64,000 nt of DNA from Candidatus Pyrohabitans jungbluthii (lineage in GTDB: Archaea; Hydrothermarchaeota; Hydrothermarchaeia; Hydrothermarchaeales; BMS3B), in NCBI GenBank assembly GCA_002010065.2, contig MTMD02000011.1, positions 1 through 64,000 on the forward strand. Direction: 5' to 3'. The first letter of the stretch is position 1; every line of letters begins with the position of its first letter. Made by a program: the position numbers and the translations under genes. Of this stretch, positions 1-8,716 are shown piece by piece. The notes beneath the pieces were generated by a model. That model was not told where the DNA came from and did not search any database. It saw only the letters and a list, made by a program, of their open reading frames with translations.

Positions 1-72
1 GTCTCCACCGCCATGGTGCTCATACTGCTTTTCAGCATCTTCAAACCCAGCTTTCTTATGGCAGGTGGTTGA
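1..72 (+). CDS. C-terminal tail of a membrane protein (5' end outside window)
   Basis: Frame 1 is open from the window edge and ends in TGA, encoding a hydrophobic stretch of about 23 residues that looks like the last transmembrane helix of a larger protein. The stop is immediately followed by the ATG of the next gene, so the two are probably cotranscribed. The family cannot be judged from so short a piece. Confidence 0.5.
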   Translation, partial: VSTAMVLILLFSIFKPSFLMAGG

Positions 73-705
73 ATGGACCTGGAGACTAGGAGGCAGCTTA
101 TCCACATGAGCGGGGCTGTTACGCCTTTCTACCTTCAGTTCTTCTACGAGCGCTTCTCCTCCTGGCTCGCCCCCGAGGCACTCGTTGCGGGGATGCTGGC
201 AGTGGGCTACTGTATTGCCTACCTGTACAAGCGCGGGGTTCGCATACCAGTGTTTGCGACGCTTGTGGACATCGCCGAGCGTGAGGAGGTTAAGGCGCAT
301 TCCCCCGGCAAGGGTACCTTCAGGTTCTTCCTCGGTGTCCTAGCAACGATGGTGGTATTCGGCTCGCTGCTGGGCGCACCCTTCTTCGTCGTGGGCTCTG
401 GCATTTTAGTGCTAGCACTGGGCGATTCGATGTCCACCCTTGCGGGGAAAAAGTTGGGCAGGAGAAAGCTGCCCTACAACAGGGAGAAAAGCGTGGAAGG
501 CTCGCTTATAGGCGCAGGCTACGCGTTTTTGGGTGTTCTTCTCTACCTGAGCATCTTCCATGGAGTTGGGTTGGGGCATACGGTCAAGCTGGCGCTTGCA
601 GCGGCTGCAGTGGGCATGTTTGTTGAGTCGCTCCCGCTGAAGGTGGACGATAACTTCCTCATCCCCCTCGCGAGCAGCGCTGCGGTGTATGCTGTTTTTC
701 TATAA
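73..705 (+). CDS. Diacylglycerol/polyprenol kinase family membrane protein (SEC59/VTE5-like)
   Basis: A 210-residue polytopic membrane protein. Members of this family are CTP-dependent kinases of dolichol, phytol or related isoprenoid alcohols, or cytidylyltransferase-like enzymes, acting in the membrane. Visible signs are the N-terminal RRQLIH segment typical of the family, several hydrophobic helices, a central GDSMSTLAGKKLGRRKL motif near residues 118-136, and a following KSVEGSL segment, which matches the conserved GD..A...G...G....KS.EG pattern. The ATG directly abuts the stop of the upstream gene. The substrate is inferred: an archaeal isoprenoid alcohol is likely, but the exact one cannot be read from sequence. 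Confidence 0.7.
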   Translation: MDLETRRQLIHMSGAVTPFYLQFFYERFSSWLAPEALVAGMLAVGYCIAYLYKRGVRIPVFATLVDIAEREEVKAHSPGKGTFRFFLGVLATMVVFGSLLGAPFFVVGSGILVLALGDSMSTLAGKKLGRRKLPYNREKSVEGSLIGAGYAFLGVLLYLSIFHGVGLGHTVKLALAAAAVGMFVESLPLKVDDNFLIPLASSAAVYAVFL

Positions 706-765
706 ACCATTACACACGTTACTGCTCTCACAAACCCACATCACATGCTTGTGACGAACCAAACG

Positions 766-778
766 AAATATATATATA
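766..778 (+). promoter_or_regulatory. TATA box of the ribosomal protein operon
   Basis: A run AAATATATATATA preceded by CGA sits about 115 bases before the uL3 start. An archaeal transcript would begin about 25 bases downstream, near 800, giving a roughly 90-base leader. A second TATA-like site, CTTTAAAAG (852-860), could give a short-leader transcript. Confidence 0.55.
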
Positions 779-804
779 CCAGTAATACATCTTTTCAGTA
801 AGCC

Positions 805-833
805 ATCCCCCTCTGAGCCGGAAAGCTCGGGGG
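805..833 (+). promoter_or_regulatory. Hairpin in the uL3 operon leader
   Basis: ATCCCCC (805-811) and GAGC (815-818) pair with GCTC (825-828) and GGGGGAT (829-835), leaving a three-base TCT bulge and a six-base loop, followed by TTTTG. If transcription starts near 800, this structure forms the very 5' end of the ribosomal operon mRNA. It could be a leader control element or an attenuator-like terminator. Confidence 0.4.
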
Positions 834-891
834 ATTTTGTTCTTGGTGCAACTTTAAAAGAGAAGGCACCAGATTGTGATGAGGTGAAGAA

Positions 892-1887
892 ATGGGAAAG
901 AGAGCGCATCATCCGCATCGCGGAAGCCTTGGATTCAGCCCGCGCAAGCGTGCAGCTTCGCCAGTGCCAAAGATAAAGCGCTGGGTAGTTGAAGATAGAG
1001 TGAGAATGCAGGGTTTTGCGGGCTACAAGGCGGGAATGACTCATGTTGTGCTCATTGACGACTACCCGCACAGCCTTACCCATGGAGAGGAGATAACCAA
1101 GCCGGTGACTGTGGTTGAGGTACCGCCCCTTAAAGTTTTCGGGGTGAGGCTCTACGAAAGGAACACCTTCGGGCTGCGCACCCTGAGCGAGGCATGGGCG
1201 AAAGAGCTTGAGAAGGACCTTGCGAGGCGGCTTCCGCTTCCAAAGAAACTGGAGAAGAGTGTTGAAGAGCTTGAATCTTACCTGGATAAAGTAGAGCAGG
1301 TTCGTCTTCTTGTTCATACTCAGCCGAGAGTTACCGGCATTGGGAAGAAGAAGCCGGAGGTTATGGAATACCTGGTCTCCGGTAATGTGAGCGAAGCCTT
1401 TGAGTATGCAAAGGAGAAGCTGGGCAAGGAGCTCAGAATAGGCGATGTGTTTGAGGAAGGCGAATTCGTAGATGTGATGGCGGTTACAAAGGGCAAGGGA
1501 TTCCAGAGCCCCGTGCGCAGATGGGGTGTGAAGATTCTGCACCACAAGACGCGCAAGGGCAGGCGCACCGCGGGTACGCTGGGGCCGTGGCATCCCTCTG
1601 CCATGATGTGGTCAGTGCCCCAGAGTGGTCAGATGGGTTACCATCACCGCACCGAGTACAACAAGCGCATTCTGAAGATTGGCGAGAATGGCGAGGAGGT
1701 AACGCCCAAAGGTGGATTTCTGGGCTATGGTATTGTGCGTGGCGATTACATAATTCTCGAGGGCTCTATACCTGGGCCGAGGAAGAGGCTTGTGCGCTTC
1801 AGGCCTGCGATTCGCCCGCCAGAGCACCTGCCAGAGGGCAAGCCTCAGCTTACCTACATAAGCCTTGAGTCCAAGCAGGGTGTGTGA
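892..1887 (+). CDS. rpl3: 50S ribosomal protein L3 (uL3)
   Basis: A 331-residue archaeal-length uL3, a large-subunit protein reaching the peptidyl-transferase centre. The N-terminal [20 protein letters not shown] stretch is characteristic of archaeal/eukaryal L3, and the central segment around [12 protein letters not shown] corresponds to the rRNA-binding loop. The ATG follows GAGGTGA at 881-887 with normal spacing. It is the first gene of the operon and overlaps or abuts uL4. Confidence 0.97.
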   Translation: MGKRAHHPHRGSLGFSPRKRAASPVPKIKRWVVEDRVRMQGFAGYKAGMTHVVLIDDYPHSLTHGEEITKPVTVVEVPPLKVFGVRLYERNTFGLRTLSEAWAKELEKDLARRLPLPKKLEKSVEELESYLDKVEQVRLLVHTQPRVTGIGKKKPEVMEYLVSGNVSEAFEYAKEKLGKELRIGDVFEEGEFVDVMAVTKGKGFQSPVRRWGVKILHHKTRKGRRTAGTLGPWHPSAMMWSVPQSGQMGYHHRTEYNKRILKIGENGEEVTPKGGFLGYGIVRGDYIILEGSIPGPRKRLVRFRPAIRPPEHLPEGKPQLTYISLESKQGV

Positions 1888-1889
1888 AG

Positions 1890-2669
1890 ATGGAAGCTAC
1901 TGTTTATTCTCTCGATGGTAAAGCTAAGGGGAAGGTGACGCTTCCCAGAGTGTTCGCCACAGAGTACCGTCCGGATATTATAAAGCGTGCTGTAATAGTC
2001 CAGCAGTCTCATCGGCTACAGCCTTATGGTAGCGACTGGTACGCTGGTAAGCGCACCTCTGCTGAGTCCTGGGGTCCTGGGCATGGCGTATCTCGCGTGC
2101 CCCGCATGAAGGGCTCCCGCTACCCAGGAGCGGGGAGAGCGGCCTTCGTGCCTCAGGCTGTGGGTGGGCGAAGGGCGCATCCGCCTAAAGTTGAGAAGAG
2201 GATATATGAGAAGATAAACCGCAAGGAGAGGCTCAAGGCCATAGCCTCTGCGATCGCCGCGACCGCAAGGCGAGAACTCGTCTTGGCGAGAGGTCATCGT
2301 GTGCCTGAGGATATAGAGCTTCCTGTTGTGGTTGAGGACGCCTTTGAAAAGCTATCCAAGGTTAAGGATGTAAAAGAGGTGTTTGCCTCCCTCAAGCTTC
2401 TTGACGATGTGGAGCGCGCGTCCAAGCGCAAAGTGCGAGCTGGCGTGGGCAAGCGCCGCGGAAGGCGCTACAAGAATAGAAAGAGTGTTCTCATAGTTGT
2501 TGGTGAGGATAAGGGCGTAGTCAAAGCTGCGCGCAACCTACCAGGCGTGGACGTGATTCTCGCCAGAAACCTGAGCGCCGAAGACCTTGCGCCAGGCACG
2601 CACGCTGGAAGGCTTACGCTTTACACCGAAAACGCCTTAAAGGTGCTGGAAGAGAGGTTTGGAGCATGA
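1890..2669 (+). CDS. rpl4: 50S ribosomal protein L4 (uL4)
   Basis: An archaeal uL4 of 259 residues that lines the exit tunnel. The N-terminus MEATVYSLDGKAKGKVTLP matches the family, and a long basic loop (residues about 50-95, rich in SWGPGHGVSRVPR) is the tunnel extension. An in-frame GTG at 1884, overlapping the uL3 stop, would add two residues; the ATG is preferred because family members begin at MEATVY. The stop overlaps the uL23 start. Confidence 0.95.
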   Translation: MEATVYSLDGKAKGKVTLPRVFATEYRPDIIKRAVIVQQSHRLQPYGSDWYAGKRTSAESWGPGHGVSRVPRMKGSRYPGAGRAAFVPQAVGGRRAHPPKVEKRIYEKINRKERLKAIASAIAATARRELVLARGHRVPEDIELPVVVEDAFEKLSKVKDVKEVFASLKLLDDVERASKRKVRAGVGKRRGRRYKNRKSVLIVVGEDKGVVKAARNLPGVDVILARNLSAEDLAPGTHAGRLTLYTENALKVLEERFGA

Positions 2670-2926
2670 ACCCCCACGAAATAATTATTTCCCCGGACGT
2701 TACTGAGAAGTCGATGAAGATGCTTGAGAATGAGAACAAGCTTGTGTTCGTTGTGAGAAGGGACGCTAACAAGAAGCAGGTGAAGGAAGCCGTGGAGAAG
2801 CTGTATGAAGTAAAGGTGGAAGAGGTTAACACTTCCATAAATCCAAAGGGTGTAAAGAAAGCGTACGTCAGGCTTGCGCCCGAGTATCGTGCCGACGAGG
2901 TGGCTACAAGGATAGGAATATTTTAG
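2666..2926 (+). CDS. rpl23: 50S ribosomal protein L23 (uL23)
   Basis: An 86-residue uL23, which binds 23S rRNA at the tunnel exit and forms part of the SRP docking site. The early DVTEKSMKMLE segment and the central ANKKQVKEAVEKLYEVKVEEVN core are the family hallmarks. The ATG overlaps the uL4 stop as ATGA, implying translational coupling. Confidence 0.96.
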   Translation: MNPHEIIISPDVTEKSMKMLENENKLVFVVRRDANKKQVKEAVEKLYEVKVEEVNTSINPKGVKKAYVRLAPEYRADEVATRIGIF

Positions 2927-2935
2927 GTGATTGAA

Positions 2936-3655
2936 ATGGGTAAGCGTATAATTTCACAGCGCCGTGGAAAGGGAAGCATCGTATTCAGGGCACCCTCTCA
3001 TCGCTATCGCTGCGAACTTAAGTATCGCAAATACGACGAGAAGGAGAAGAATGGAAAAGTTGTAGGGAAGGTAATAGACATACTACACGATCCGGCGCGC
3101 ACTGCGCCTCTGCTAAGAGTGGTGTTCGAGGGGAGGGAAAAGATGTATCTTCTTGCTCAGGAGGGGATTAAGGTTGGCGACACCATTGAGGCTGGTGCAG
3201 AGGCTGCTATTTCTCCCGGTAATGTTCTTCCCCTCGGAAATATCCCAGAAGGTACGCCTGTTTGCAACATTGAGAACCACCCGGGCGATGGTGGCAAGCT
3301 TATAAGGAGCGCAGGTGCCTATGGTCTTGTAGTCTCCCACGAAGGTCCGAGAACCGTAGTTCAGCTCCCCAGTGGTAATCTTAAAATCCTGGACTCGAGA
3401 TGCAGGGCTACAATAGGTGTGGTCGCTGGAGGAGGGCGCAGGGATAAGCCAATTATGAAGGCAGGGAAGCGATTCCACATGCTGCGCTCCAAGGCCAAAT
3501 ACTGGCCTATTGTTAGAAAGGTTGCTATGAACCCTGTGGACCACCCATTCGGTGGAGGTTCGCATTCACCCGGTAAGCCCACTACCATCTCGCGCAGAAT
3601 GCCTCCAGGCAAGAAGGTTGGCCTTATATCTGCGCGCAGGACTGGGAGGCGATAG
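2936..3655 (+). CDS. rpl2: 50S ribosomal protein L2 (uL2)
   Basis: A 239-residue uL2, needed for subunit association and peptidyl-transferase assembly. It begins [14 protein letters not shown] as in other archaea and ends in the glycine/histidine-rich [12 protein letters not shown] segment containing the conserved histidine. An in-frame GTG at 2927 lies inside the AGGTGA Shine-Dalgarno site, so the downstream ATG with five-base spacing is the credible start. Confidence 0.96.
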   Translation: MGKRIISQRRGKGSIVFRAPSHRYRCELKYRKYDEKEKNGKVVGKVIDILHDPARTAPLLRVVFEGREKMYLLAQEGIKVGDTIEAGAEAAISPGNVLPLGNIPEGTPVCNIENHPGDGGKLIRSAGAYGLVVSHEGPRTVVQLPSGNLKILDSRCRATIGVVAGGGRRDKPIMKAGKRFHMLRSKAKYWPIVRKVAMNPVDHPFGGGSHSPGKPTTISRRMPPGKKVGLISARRTGRR

Positions 3656-3657
3656 AT

Positions 3658-4053
3658 ATGGCAAGGAAGGAGTTTACATATCGCGGTTACACCCTTGAAG
3701 AGCTCCAGAAGATGAGCTTGGATGAGCTCATAGAGCTTCTTCCCGCGCGGCAGAGGCGATCGCTTAAGCGCGGTTTAACCCCTCTACAGAAGAAGTTAAT
3801 GGAAAAGGTGAAGAAGGCTCTCAACGGCGAGAGGGTTAAGCTTCGCACCCATGCGAGGGATATGGTAATCCTGCCCAACATGGTGGGCTTGACCTTCGAG
3901 GTGCACAATGGCAAAGAGTGGACGCGCGTGGAGGTAAAGCCTGAGATGATTGGTCATTATTTGGGCGAGTTCTCCCTCACGAGGAAGAGGGTGCAGCATG
4001 GCTCGCCCGGTATGGGAGCTACACGAAGCTCAATGTATGTGCCGCTTAAGTAG
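3658..4053 (+). CDS. rps19: 30S ribosomal protein S19 (uS19)
   Basis: A 131-residue archaeal-type uS19 of the small-subunit head. The N-terminal [14 protein letters not shown] extension and the C-terminal [23 protein letters not shown] block are diagnostic. It follows uL2 by two bases and precedes uL22, as in archaeal S10 operons. Confidence 0.96.
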   Translation: MARKEFTYRGYTLEELQKMSLDELIELLPARQRRSLKRGLTPLQKKLMEKVKKALNGERVKLRTHARDMVILPNMVGLTFEVHNGKEWTRVEVKPEMIGHYLGEFSLTRKRVQHGSPGMGATRSSMYVPLK

Positions 4054-4062
4054 GTGATTTCC

Positions 4063-4524
4063 GTGGCGAAGCTGGGCTACTCCTTCAGGGTTGAAAATGA
4101 AGAAAAAATCGCCAAGGCGATGGGCAGAGCTATGCGAATTTCGCCAAAGTGGAGCATAGAGATAGCCCGCGAACTTCGCGGAATGAAGCTAGAAAAAGCC
4201 AAGCGCTATCTTGAGGATATAATAGCCATGCGCCGCCCCCTGCCCCTGCGCAGGTTCAAGAAGGGCGTTGCCCACCGCAGGGGTTTGGTTAAGGCTTACG
4301 CGGGCAGGTATCCTCAAAAGGCAGCGAAACACGTGCTCAAGCTCCTGGAGAGTGCCCAGGCGAATGCCGAGTACAAGGGTTTAGACCCTGAGAGGCTGTT
4401 CATTAAGCACATTGCGGCGCAGCGTGGCCCTGTAATTAGAGGCTGGCTTCCCCGCGCCTATGGCAGGGCTACGCCTCACAACACTCCTACCACGCATATG
4501 GAAGTGATTCTCGAGGAAAGGTGA
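4063..4524 (+). CDS. rpl22: 50S ribosomal protein L22 (uL22)
   Basis: A 153-residue uL22 with the archaeal N-terminal extension. The conserved beta-hairpin that lines the exit tunnel corresponds to the C-terminal GPVIRGWLPRAYGRATP segment. The chosen GTG start gives MAKLGYSFRVENEE. The in-frame GTG at 4054 is part of the AGGTGATTT Shine-Dalgarno site and is rejected. Four bases separate it from uS3. Confidence 0.94.
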   Translation: MAKLGYSFRVENEEKIAKAMGRAMRISPKWSIEIARELRGMKLEKAKRYLEDIIAMRRPLPLRRFKKGVAHRRGLVKAYAGRYPQKAAKHVLKLLESAQANAEYKGLDPERLFIKHIAAQRGPVIRGWLPRAYGRATPHNTPTTHMEVILEER

Positions 4525-4528
4525 TTTC

Positions 4529-5335
4529 ATGGCGCTGGAGAGGAAGTTCATCGAGGACAACATCCGCAAGTTTGAAGTAAAGGAGTTCCTGCAACGCGAG
4601 CTGGAGCGCGCTGGCTGTGGTGAGATAGACATCCAGCGCACACCTCTTGGTACGCGTGTTATTGTGCATGTGCAGCGTCCTGGTCTTGTTATAGGTCGCA
4701 AGGGGCAGGCGATACGCAAGCTTACCACCATACTCAAAACTCGCTTTGGTCTGGATAATCCCCAGATTGAGGTAAACGAGCTCGAAGTACCTGAGCTTAA
4801 TCCAAATGTTATGGCAAGGAGCATAGCCAATGCACTGGAGCGGGGCATACATTTCCGCAGGGCAGCTTATACAGCGCTGCGCAGGATAATGGAAGCCGGT
4901 GCAAGAGGTGCGGAGATAACCATCTCCGGTAAGCTCACAGGCGAACGGGCGAAGACTGTGAAGTTCGTTGATGGTTATCTGAAGCACTGTGGCGAGCCTG
5001 CGATGATGTTCGTGAAGGAGGGCTATGCCGTCGCTGCACCCAAACCAGGGGTTATAGGCGTTAAGGTAAAGATAATGCCTCCGGGCACGCGCTTGCCTGA
5101 TGACATAATATACAAGGAGCAGCCTGAAGTACCCTCTAAGGGTGAAGAGGAAGAGAAGGGTGAGATAGAGGAGATTGTGGAGCAGCTTCAGGAGGAGATT
5201 GCAGAAGAGGGTGAGAGCAAGGAGAAGGTAAGCGAGGAGAGCGCTGAGGAGAAGAAGGCTGCAGAGGAAGCTTCGTCAGAGGCGTCTGAGGAGAAGCAGC
5301 CTGAGGAGAGCAGTGAGGAGACGAAGGAGGCTTAA
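4529..5335 (+). CDS. rps3: 30S ribosomal protein S3 (uS3) with a long acidic tail
   Basis: uS3 shapes the mRNA entry channel. The KH domain is visible as VIGRKGQAIRKL (about residues 50-65), followed by the C-terminal uS3 domain with GARGAEITISGKL. The protein is 268 residues; about 65 at the C-terminus are low-complexity Glu/Ser/Ala/Lys and absent from the minimal family fold. It is preceded by AGGTGATTTC. Confidence 0.95.
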   Translation: MALERKFIEDNIRKFEVKEFLQRELERAGCGEIDIQRTPLGTRVIVHVQRPGLVIGRKGQAIRKLTTILKTRFGLDNPQIEVNELEVPELNPNVMARSIANALERGIHFRRAAYTALRRIMEAGARGAEITISGKLTGERAKTVKFVDGYLKHCGEPAMMFVKEGYAVAAPKPGVIGVKVKIMPPGTRLPDDIIYKEQPEVPSKGEEEEKGEIEEIVEQLQEEIAEEGESKEKVSEESAEEKKAAEEASSEASEEKQPEESSEETKEA

Positions 5336-5337
5336 CA

Positions 5338-5544
5338 ATGGCGATACTCAGGGCAAGTGAGATTAGGGACATGGGCATGGAGGAGCTGAAGGAGAAGCTG
5401 GAAGAGCTGAGAATGGAACTCCTCAGGGAGCGCTCTAAAGCGGCGGCGGTGGGCGTGCCTGACAATCCTGGCAGAGTGCGCGAGCTTCGCAGAACAATCG
5501 CCAGACTACTGACAATAATGAAGGAGAAGGAAAAATCTTCATAG
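5338..5544 (+). CDS. rpl29: 50S ribosomal protein L29 (uL29)
   Basis: A 68-residue two-helix uL29 near the tunnel exit. The pattern EIRDMGMEELKEKLEELRMELLRERSK followed by NPGRVRELRRTIARL is typical. The ATG follows the Shine-Dalgarno site GGAGG located at the end of rps3. Confidence 0.95.
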   Translation: MAILRASEIRDMGMEELKEKLEELRMELLRERSKAAAVGVPDNPGRVRELRRTIARLLTIMKEKEKSS

Positions 5545-5557
5545 TTACTGAGCCGTT

Positions 5558-5821
5558 ATGAATCTCCGGGCAAAGTACATAACAAAACATGAATTAATTG
5601 GCCTCGAATGCGAAATCGTGGCTGCCACCGACCCTACCTTGGTAGGGCTCCGCGGTGTGGTGGTGGATGAGACCAGAAATATGCTCACCCTCGAAATTGA
5701 GGGTAAGCGCAAGAAGGTAGCCAAGGCAATAGCCACATTTCGCTTTCGCGTGGGCAATCGATTGGTTGAGGTTGAGGGCAAGACCCTCGTTGCCAGACCT
5801 GAAGATAGGATAAAAAGGTGA
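5558..5821 (+). CDS. rnp1: Ribonuclease P protein component 1 (Rpp29/Pop4)
   Basis: An 87-residue Sm-like protein that binds the specificity side of the RNase P RNA together with Rpp21 for tRNA 5' maturation. The early ITKHELIGLECEIV segment and the GLRGVVVDETRNMLTLEIEG barrel core are diagnostic. Its place between uL29 and uS17 is the standard archaeal context, but the aIF1/SUI1 gene often found just before it is absent here. Confidence 0.93.
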   Translation: MNLRAKYITKHELIGLECEIVAATDPTLVGLRGVVVDETRNMLTLEIEGKRKKVAKAIATFRFRVGNRLVEVEGKTLVARPEDRIKR

Positions 5822-5827
5822 AAAAGT

Positions 5828-6151
5828 ATGCGCGACATAGGCGTTGACGTCAAGCCTCCGGAAAAAAGCTGCGAGGATAAAAACTGTCCCTTCCACGGGC
5901 ACCTTAAGGTTAGAGGGCAGATTATAGAAGGCAAAGTGGTTAGCAACGGCATGCACAACAGCGTTGTAGTCCAAAAAGATTACCTTCGTTACATTAAGAA
6001 ATACGAAAGATACGAGAAGCGCAGAAGCAGAATACTCGCCCACAATCCACCCTGCATCTCCGCAAAGGTGGGTGACAGGGTAAAGATTATGGAGTGCAGA
6101 CCCATCAGTAAAGCCAAGAGTTTTGTGGTGATTGAGAAGGAGGCAGAGTGA
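5828..6151 (+). CDS. rps17: 30S ribosomal protein S17 (uS17)
   Basis: A 107-residue archaeal uS17, a primary 16S rRNA-binding protein. The N-terminal extension has a [17 protein letters not shown] segment found in archaeal members. The OB-fold core includes [19 protein letters not shown] and ends with the [20 protein letters not shown] block. Six bases separate it from rnp1. Confidence 0.96.
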   Translation: MRDIGVDVKPPEKSCEDKNCPFHGHLKVRGQIIEGKVVSNGMHNSVVVQKDYLRYIKKYERYEKRRSRILAHNPPCISAKVGDRVKIMECRPISKAKSFVVIEKEAE

Positions 6152-6152
6152 G

Positions 6153-6551
6153 ATGCAGGGCATCAAGGCTAACGTTACAAGGGCACTTCCGAGTGGCGCT
6201 CGTTTGGATGTGGTGGACAACACGGGCGCAAAGGAGATAGAGATAATCCAGGTTATTGGATTCAAGGGTACGAGAAGACGCTACCCCAGTGCTGGTGTGG
6301 GCGACATGGTGGTGGCGTCGGTTAAGAAGGGCACCCCGGAGATGCGCAAACAGGTTGTGCGGGCGGTGATAATACGCCAGCGCAAGGAGTACCGCCGCCG
6401 CGATGGCACGCGCATTAAATTTGAGGACAACGCTGCGGTGATAACCAACGAGAAGGGCGAGCCCAAGGGCAGTGAGATTAAGGGCCCCGTCGCAAAGGAG
6501 GCGGCGGAGCGCTGGTCGAAGATAGCGAGTGTTGCCAGCATAATAGTTTAA
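6153..6551 (+). CDS. rpl14: 50S ribosomal protein L14 (uL14)
   Basis: A uL14 of 132 residues, the usual archaeal length, forming an intersubunit bridge. [18 protein letters not shown] and the C-terminal [21 protein letters not shown] are typical. The ATG begins one base after the uS17 stop; an upstream in-frame start at 6132 would extend into rps17 and lacks support. Confidence 0.95.
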   Translation: MQGIKANVTRALPSGARLDVVDNTGAKEIEIIQVIGFKGTRRRYPSAGVGDMVVASVKKGTPEMRKQVVRAVIIRQRKEYRRRDGTRIKFEDNAAVITNEKGEPKGSEIKGPVAKEAAERWSKIASVASIIV

Positions 6552-6561
6552 GGTGATTGTC

Positions 6562-6912
6562 ATGCCGAGTAAGCAGCCGAGAAAACAGAGGAAGGCGCTG
6601 TTCCGCGCACCTCTCCATCGCAGGCAGAAGCTGGTGAGTGCTCATCTCAGCGAAGAGCTTCGCAAGGAGTATGGCAGGCGAAGCTTACCTGTGCGTAAAG
6701 GAGATACGGTGCGAGTGCTCCGCGGTGATTTTCGCGGGCATGAGGGTTTGGTTGAGAGAGTGGATTTAAAGAGGATGCGCATCTACGTGACCGGTGTAAC
6801 AGTGCAGCGCAGTGATGGAAGTGAGCGCCTCTATCCTGTTCATCCCTCAAATGTGGAGATAGTAAAGCTGGAACTTAAAGACGAGGAAAGAAAGAACGTA
6901 CTTGAGAGGTAG
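6562..6912 (+). CDS. rpl24: 50S ribosomal protein L24 (uL24)
   Basis: A 116-residue uL24, an assembly-initiator protein. It begins [20 protein letters not shown] as archaeal members do and has the KOW motif in [19 protein letters not shown]. The start follows AAGGTGATTGTC; the in-frame GTG at 6553 is part of that Shine-Dalgarno site. Confidence 0.95.
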   Translation: MPSKQPRKQRKALFRAPLHRRQKLVSAHLSEELRKEYGRRSLPVRKGDTVRVLRGDFRGHEGLVERVDLKRMRIYVTGVTVQRSDGSERLYPVHPSNVEIVKLELKDEERKNVLER

Positions 6913-6917
6913 TGCTC

Positions 6918-7652
6918 ATGAGCAAGCATGCAAAGCGTTTAACGGCACCTAAGGCGGTGAAGATTCCGCGCCGTGCGAGCAAGTTCATAGTGAAGCCCCG
7001 CCCAGGGCCACACCCTCAGGAGCGTAGCATGGCCCTTCTGGTAGTGGTAAGAGATATGCTTGGGTATGCGAAGAACTCCCGTGAAGCGAAGAAGATAATC
7101 AAAGCCGGGAAGGTGCTCGTCGATGCGAGGCCGCGCAAGGACCATAAATTCCCCGTGGGTTTGATGGACATAATCCACATTCCCGAGGCGGGGCTCTACA
7201 AAATTGTGCTCTTTGACAGAAAGGGCAGGCTTGTGCTTAAAGACCTGCCTGAAGAGCGTGCAAGTGCGAAGCTGTGCAGGATAAACAACAAGACCATCGT
7301 GAAGGGTGGGCACATCCAGCTTAACCTGCACGACGGCAGGAATGTTCTTATCCGTGTAAAGGATCCCGCTAAGCCGGAGGAGGATGTGTACTCCACCAAG
7401 GACACTGTGCTTCTCGATCTGAATAGTGGTAGCATAGTAAAGCACCTGGAGTACAAGGAAGGAAACCTAGCTTACATTATCGGCGGGAGCCACATGGGCG
7501 AGGTTGCAAAGATTAAAGAGATAAAGAAGGTGCGCTCGCCGCAACCAAACGTTGTTGTGCTCACCAGAGATGGTGAAGAGTTTGAGACCATTGAGGATTA
7601 CGTGTTTGTTGTAGGCGAGGAAGAGCCAGTTCTTCCGGAGGTGCTGAATTGA
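6918..7652 (+). CDS. rps4e: 30S ribosomal protein S4e (eS4)
   Basis: A 244-residue protein restricted to archaea and eukaryotes. It has an N-terminal basic segment (SKHAKRLTAPKAVKIPRR), an S4 RNA-binding domain at about residues 40-105 including AKKIIKAGKVLVDARPRKDHKFPVG read in two parts, and a C-terminal KOW-like section (NLAYIIGGSHMGEVAKI). Its position between uL24 and uL5 is the archaeal order. Confidence 0.96.
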   Translation: MSKHAKRLTAPKAVKIPRRASKFIVKPRPGPHPQERSMALLVVVRDMLGYAKNSREAKKIIKAGKVLVDARPRKDHKFPVGLMDIIHIPEAGLYKIVLFDRKGRLVLKDLPEERASAKLCRINNKTIVKGGHIQLNLHDGRNVLIRVKDPAKPEEDVYSTKDTVLLDLNSGSIVKHLEYKEGNLAYIIGGSHMGEVAKIKEIKKVRSPQPNVVVLTRDGEEFETIEDYVFVVGEEEPVLPEVLN

Positions 7653-8158
7653 ACCCCATGCGCAGGCTTCGTATAGCCAAGGTTACTGTGAACATGGGTG
7701 TCGGCGAGGCAGGTGAGCGCTTAGCTAAGGGAGTCCAGCTTCTGGAGGAGCTTACAGGGCAGAAGCCGGTGCACACCATAGCAAAACGCACCATTCAGCC
7801 CTTCGGGATAAGGAAAGGCTTAGCCATAGGCTGCAAGGTAACTCTTCGCGGCGAAAAGGCGATGAAGTTCCTGCGCGATGCTTTTGCGGCTGTCGATAAT
7901 CGCATTAAGGCGAGCAACTTTGATGAGCAGGGCAACTTCGCTTTCGGTATACGGGAGCACATAGACTTGCCTGGTGTAAAGTACGACCCCATGGTGGGTA
8001 TCTACGGCATGGATGTGTGCGTTGCCATTGAGCGCCCTGGCTATCGCGTGAAGCATCGTAAGCTTAAGAAGAGCAAGGTTGGCAAGAAGCACCTGGTTAC
8101 CAAGGAGGAAGCGATCAACTTTATTAAGGAGACCTTCAACGTTGAGGTGGAGGCGTAG
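7649..8158 (+). CDS. rpl5: 50S ribosomal protein L5 (uL5)
   Basis: A 169-residue uL5 that binds 5S rRNA. The N-terminus [24 protein letters not shown] and the C-terminal [16 protein letters not shown] fit archaeal uL5. A TTG start is chosen because GGAGGTG (7637-7643) lies five bases before it and the NPMR segment is conserved. The ATG at 7658 would delete it. The start overlaps the eS4 stop. Confidence 0.93.
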   Translation: MNPMRRLRIAKVTVNMGVGEAGERLAKGVQLLEELTGQKPVHTIAKRTIQPFGIRKGLAIGCKVTLRGEKAMKFLRDAFAAVDNRIKASNFDEQGNFAFGIREHIDLPGVKYDPMVGIYGMDVCVAIERPGYRVKHRKLKKSKVGKKHLVTKEEAINFIKETFNVEVEA

Positions 8159-8160
8159 CC

Positions 8161-8304
8161 GTGGTGAAGAAAATAGGCAAAGGAGCGAGGAAGTGCAGAA
8201 GGTGTGGCTCTCATGGCCCGGTGATAAGAAGGTATGGGCTTTACATATGCAGACACTGCTTCCGTGAGGTAGCCCCTGAGATAGGATTTAAAAAGTACGA
8301 ATAG
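8161..8304 (+). CDS. rps14: 30S ribosomal protein S14, zinc-binding type (uS14)
   Basis: A 47-residue protein between uL5 and uS8, starting from GTG after GGAGG. It carries four zinc-ligand cysteines as C-RR-C and C-RH-C, with the conserved stretch [18 protein letters not shown]. The length and order match archaeal uS14, which sits in the small-subunit head. Confidence 0.95.
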   Translation: MVKKIGKGARKCRRCGSHGPVIRRYGLYICRHCFREVAPEIGFKKYE

Positions 8305-8316
8305 AGGTGTTTGACG

Positions 8317-8706
8317 ATGCGCTTTGATACTCTGGCGGATGCTCTCTCAACCATAAAGAACAGTGAGTACAACGGTAACTTGAGATGCGTGGTTAAGCCG
8401 GCGTCGAAGATAATAGCGCAGGTGCTGCGCGTCATGCAGGAGTACGGCTACGTCAAGGAGTACGAGTTCGTGGACGACGGCAGGGCAGGGCTGTTCAAGG
8501 TGACGCTTACAGGCAAGATAAACGACTGTGGCGTAATACGCCCGCGCTACGCTGTTGGCAAGGATAATATTGAGAAGTACGAGAAGCGCTTCCTCCCGGC
8601 GAGCGGCTTTGGAGTTATAATAATCTCCACCTCTCAGGGAGTAATGAGTCACTACGAAGCCAAGGAGCGAGGAATAGGCGGCAGACTTCTCGCCTACGTT
8701 TACTGA
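8317..8706 (+). CDS. rps8: 30S ribosomal protein S8 (uS8)
   Basis: A 129-residue uS8, a primary 16S rRNA binder of the central domain. [14 protein letters not shown] at the N-terminus and [20 protein letters not shown] near the C-terminus are the conserved blocks. ATG follows AGAGGTG with seven-base spacing; an in-frame TTG two codons upstream is less likely. Confidence 0.95.
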   Translation: MRFDTLADALSTIKNSEYNGNLRCVVKPASKIIAQVLRVMQEYGYVKEYEFVDDGRAGLFKVTLTGKINDCGVIRPRYAVGKDNIEKYEKRFLPASGFGVIIISTSQGVMSHYEAKERGIGGRLLAYVY

Positions 8707-8716
8707 GGTGATGCTC

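Noticed and set aside
700-1593. 297-codon minus-strand frame opposite uL3
   Set aside because: A shadow of the ribosomal gene; its sequence has no family likeness and the plus strand is clearly rpl3.
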